From NCBI GenBank assembly GCA_013396525.1, contig VWYX01000629.1, positions 286,464-350,463 on the forward strand: a stretch of DNA of 64,000 nucleotides, written 5' to 3'. The stretch's first letter is position 1, and every line of letters starts with the position of its first letter. Made by a program: the position numbers and the translations under genes. Positions 60,861 to 64,000 of the stretch are shown one piece after another. This DNA is from Chaetorhynchus papuensis. Its lineage: Eukaryota; Chordata; Aves; Passeriformes; Rhipiduridae. The notes under the pieces are model-generated. The model ran no database searches and had not been told where the DNA came from. It was given only the letters and a program-made list of their open reading frames with translations.

Positions 60861-63611
60861 ATGTCGGACTCGGAGAGCGAGGAGGAGGCGGACGGCGGCC
60901 GCGCCGAGCCCTTCTCCCTGGCTGGGTTCCTCTTCGGCAACATCAATGAGGCGGGGCAGCTGGAAGGGGACAGCGTCCTCGACAAGGTAGGGCCGTGTCG
61001 CTCCGGGAGGGCACCGCGGGCAGAGGGACGGGCGTGAACCGGGCTGCTTGGGGCGGCCCGGGATGTACCGGGGTGTTCGGGGTGACCTGGTGTGTGCTCG
61101 GAAGTCCGGGGCTGACCCGGGTGTCTGGGGGTGAAACCGGGATGTACCGGGCTGACCCGGGTGTCCGAGGGTGAAACCTGGATGTACCGGGCTGACCCGG
61201 GTGTCTGAGGGTGAAACCGGCAAGTACCGGGGTGACCCGGGTATCTGGGGGTGAAGCCGCAGTGTCCCGGGGTGACCCGGGTGTCTGAGGGTGAAACCGG
61301 CAAGTACCGGGCTGACCCGGGTGTCTGAGGGTGAAACCGGCAAGTACCGGGGTGACCCGGGTGTCTGGGGGTGAAGCCGCAGTGTCCCGGGGTGACCCGG
61401 GTGTCTGAGGGTGAAACCGGCAAGTACCGGCGTGACCCGGGTGTCTGGGGGTGAAGCCGGGATGTCCGGGGTGACCCGGGTGTCTGAGGGTGAAGCCGCA
61501 GTGTCCCGGGGTGACCCGGGTGTCTGNNNNNNNNNNNNNNNNNNNNNNNNNNNNNNNNNNNNNNNNNNNNNNNNNNNNNNNNNNNNNNNNNNNNNNNNNN
61601 NNNNNNNNNNNNNNNNNNNNNGGGTGTCCCCGGATGTCTCGGGGTGTCCTGTGGTCAGCCGCGATGTCCCGGGCTCTACCGGGGTGTCCTGTGGTCAGCC
61701 GGCCTGTACCGGGGTGTCCCAGGATGTCCTGGGCTGTCCCGGGGGATGCTCGGGGCGGCCTCCGGGCCAGGACCCAGCAGGCGACCGAGGGGCTCGGCCC
61801 GGCCCGGCCCGGCCCGGCGGTCGGAGCCTCCCAGCTCTGGTCTCCCCAGGAATCCAAGAAGCACCTGGCCGGGCTGGGCGTGCTGGGGCTGGGCAACCTC
61901 ATCACCGAGATCACGGCCAGCGAGGAGGACAGCGCCGAGAGCGAGGGAGCGCACCTGGACGAGGAAGGTTTGGCGCTGGGACAGCTGTGCTTGGGTAGCA
62001 GAGGGGCTGCAGGCTCACAGCTCTTGCCGGAGAGAACAACATGCACCTGGGTCGTCAGCGTCTGCAGGGGATGTCGTGGTGTTCCCTGGTCAGAGGCCCT
62101 CTGTCAAAGGCCTTCCCTTCAACATCTTGCCAAACAGAATCCCACAGTAGTTCTTGATCAATTTTGCACTTGTTCCCTTTAATTTTCTCTAAGTTTTTTT
62201 TTTTTAACTTGTCTCTCCATGAATAAGTTCAGACTGTGTTTGTATTAAAGAAGCCTACTTAGCACACAGTGTTATAACATCTCTTACTTTTATTTCTGAA
62301 CTTGCTGAATAGTTTCAGTGAGTAAGTGATAGGTGTTCCTTGTGCTGAAGTTGGTTGTTTACCAATCTTTTAGGGGACATTCAGTGCTATGAGAGCTTTT
62401 GATTAGAATGAGGGGAAAAGTACTCTGGTGGGAGGTGTTAATCGGGTAGTTTTGTTCCTCTAAATAAAGGAAGCATAGCAAAGGATTCATAAGTACTTAG
62501 TGAAGTCTGCAGTTACTGATATAAATTAGGATAAAGTTTTGTGTGACGAGGTTTCCTTTCTTCCTAGGCTGGGTTAAGAGCACAGAGGATGCTGTTGATT
62601 ATTCAGACATCACTGAAGTGGCAGAAGATGAGAGCCGTCGGTACAAGCAGGCGATGGGCAGCCTGCAGCCAGCTCGGAGGCCAGGTAAAAGGGGGTCAGC
62701 ATTACAGCTCTGCCTGCAGGAGGTGTTCTGGGGCATTCTGCCTTTTCACTCCTTGCTTCAGGAGCCCAGTATAAGCTTTTGTGAAACTGTCTTTGCTGGA
62801 TGAAGCCACTGCTTGCTATTTTCATTTTTTAAGGAATCAGTTCCTTATCGTGGTCACTTCAGTCTTAGTATCTCTCTCCTGTTTTACTCTTGATTTTTTT
62901 CTTTTAAAGGCTTTCTGCAGGAGACACCTTGGTTCTTTTGTTGGTCCCAGGTATCTCTTTCTGGCCTAGAATATGCTTTCAAAAATAAACAGCTTTTCCA
63001 TTTCAGTAGCTGCTGGTGTAAATGCTAAATCTTGGCATGTTCTTTAAAGGTGTCTTACACTTAACCTTTCTGGTGACTTATTGTGGTTAGTGGGATATAA
63101 AGGTGGTTTGGACTTTTTAAACCATGTTTTTCTTACTTCTCTAGCAGCTTTATTTGTTCTACAAAGTGTGAATAAAAGGATGTGATAGCAGAATATATAA
63201 ACACATAGGCAAACTGTGAATAAAAGGAGGTCATAGGAGAATATATAAATTCACATAGATTTTAAGTGCTCAGTCATCTTTCTGTCAGTTTATCTTTGTC
63301 TTTCCTTCCCACTATTTTTTAAATTTACATCTTGCAAATGAATTTCTGCATTAAGCTGGTACGAGTTTTCATCTAGTTACAAGATGAGAATGGTGTCTAT
63401 GCCATCAGGTTTGAGACAGAATAAATGGAAAGGGTGCCTGGATTTGTTTTATTATCTGGTTAACACTTGGTCTTGTCTCCTGCCTGGTTAGATGAAGATG
63501 AGGATGATTACGATGCTGACTGTGAAGACATCGATTCCAAGCTGATGCCGCCGCCACCACCACCTCCAGTACCTGGAAAAAAAGAGGATGAGAAGGATAC
63601 AGCTGCCACTG
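60861..63611 (+). CDS. TAF1: TAF1, TFIID subunit 1 (5' part, exons 1-4)
   Basis: The largest subunit of TFIID, scaffold of the core-promoter complex; the N-terminal TAND region contacts TBP. Exons: 60861-60986, 61850-61967, 62568-62684 and 63492-63611 (phases 0, 1, 1, 1; GT-AG borders). The start is set at MSDSESEEEADGG, matching human MSDTDSDED, with purine at -3. Recognisable blocks are PFSLAGFLFGNI and GQLEGDSVLD (exon 1), KKHLAGLGVLGLGNLITEIT (exon 2), STEDAVDYSDITEVAEDESR (exon 3) and DDYDADCEDID followed by LMPPPPPPPVPG (exon 4). About 160 residues of a protein near 1900 residues are present; the histone-acetyltransferase-like region, zinc knuckle and bromodomains lie beyond the right edge. 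An in-frame upstream ATG at 60720 is discussed as a finding. Confidence 0.95.
61060..61755. repeat. 40-bp G-rich minisatellite in TAF1 intron 1
   Basis: Units of 40 bp (one of 39) start with gtgtctgagggtgaaaccgg-like sequence at 61121, 61161, 61201, 61241, 61281, 61321, 61361, 61401, 61441, 61480 and 61520. They then run into a gap. After the gap a related but shorter and more diverged pattern (ggggtgtcctgtggtcagcc) continues to about 61755. The array fills most of the 863-bp intron. Confidence 0.95.
61527..61621. other. assembly gap (95 N)
   Basis: A run of 95 N inside the TAF1 intron 1 minisatellite. The true copy number, and so the gap length, is uncertain. Confidence 0.99.
63167..63262. 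repeat. 48-bp imperfect tandem duplication in TAF1 intron 3
   Basis: Two copies beginning tgtgaataaaagga at 63167 and tgtgaataaaagga-like at 63215, each followed by gaatatataaa and cacatag. Each copy contains AATAAA. Confidence 0.85.
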
Positions 63612-64000
63612 GTGAGTGAGGACTTTCTTCTTCTCTCTGGCAATGTGAATGTCTGAAGGAAGCAAACGCTGCTGTGTAGCAGTTCTGCAGCACCACACGT
63701 CACCAAAGCTCAGGCTGCATCTGAAGGTGAGTGTTTGTGATGTTGCAGGATTGCCTGAAATCTAGGGTGAGGTATTGTATTTCCAGTGACTGTTGAAATA
63801 CCCATATTGACAATGAAACTGCTTTTTTATCTCATCCTCTCAGTTGTGGCTGGGGAATTCACCTGGAACGCTTAGGATAAAATGAAAGCTTAAGCCAGAA
63901 TGGTACTCAGAACGCCTGCACAGGCTTAATTTTTGCATAACTTGGAATAAACAGTAAATGTGGAACTATGGGGTTGTGCTAGGGGAGAGGGAGGAGACCT

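Larger units (their letters stand above)
60690..61860. promoter_or_regulatory. CpG island at the TAF1 promoter
   Basis: An abrupt change from AT-rich to very CpG-rich DNA near 60.69 kb, covering TAF1 exon 1, the intron 1 minisatellite and exon 2. No TATA box is evident. The start site is probably between about 60.70 and 60.80 kb, by inference. Confidence 0.75.

Noticed and set aside
60545..61423. A 292-residue minus-strand open frame with repeated HPGTCRFHPQTPG-like segments
   Set aside because: It is a translation of the 40-bp TAF1 intron 1 minisatellite and the antisense of TAF1 exon 1. The unit is not a multiple of three and happens to lack stops; there is no homology or promoter support.
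61121..61526. Regular 40-bp spacing reminiscent of a CRISPR array
   Set aside because: There are no unique spacers between conserved repeats. The whole unit repeats with scattered substitutions, the flanking gene is eukaryotic TAF1, and no cas genes exist. It is a minisatellite.
1..64000. A previously undescribed multi-gene system
   Set aside because: All confident coding sequence belongs to known vertebrate families in conserved synteny. The RhoG-like gene is the only unexpected member, and it is a single gene of a known family.

Overview
This is vertebrate nuclear DNA, almost certainly from a bird. Long protein-coding genes are split by GT-AG introns, promoters sit in CpG islands, and the only recognisable dispersed repeats are CR1 LINE fragments with the typical avian/reptilian CR1 3' end. 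Gene content and order (ZMYM3 on the minus strand, then NONO, ITGB1BP2 and TAF1 on the plus strand) match human Xq13.1. From general knowledge, that block lies on the chicken 4p / songbird 4A chromosome. The species cannot be read from the window.

Layout. Positions 517-10321 (minus) hold the first ten coding exons of ZMYM3; the 3' half of the gene lies beyond the left edge. Its intron 1 runs to a putative non-coding first exon near 19.77-19.81 kb. A CpG island at about 19.66-22.2 kb, broken by an assembly gap, is shared by the divergent ZMYM3 and NONO promoters. NONO (coding 22008-34738) is complete: ten coding exons and 460 residues, with a poly(A) signal at 35610. A gene-free spacer leads to ITGB1BP2 (melusin, 40759-46651), which is complete with eleven exons and 371 residues. 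A second CpG island with a gap (about 47.0-48.6 kb) is followed by about 7.5 kb without recognised coding sequence, and then a single-exon RhoG-like small GTPase at 56224-56799. TAF1 starts at 60861 in a third CpG island. Its first four coding exons are present, and the gene continues past the right edge.

Functionally these are nuclear regulators: a CoREST/HDAC-associated zinc-finger protein, a paraspeckle RNA-binding protein and the largest TFIID subunit. With them are a striated-muscle chaperone-like protein and a Rho-family GTPase. Nothing indicates that they act as one pathway; the grouping is conserved synteny.

The less ordinary material is the RhoG-like gene between ITGB1BP2 and TAF1, a degenerate nine-residue repeat in the ZMYM3 N-terminus, several minisatellites (three unrelated ones with a 40-bp period), a possible in-frame upstream TAF1 start, and paired CR1 copies flanking NONO exon 7. 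I found no evidence of a novel multi-gene system. Exon boundaries were placed by hand from splice signals, reading-frame phase and recalled human orthologues.
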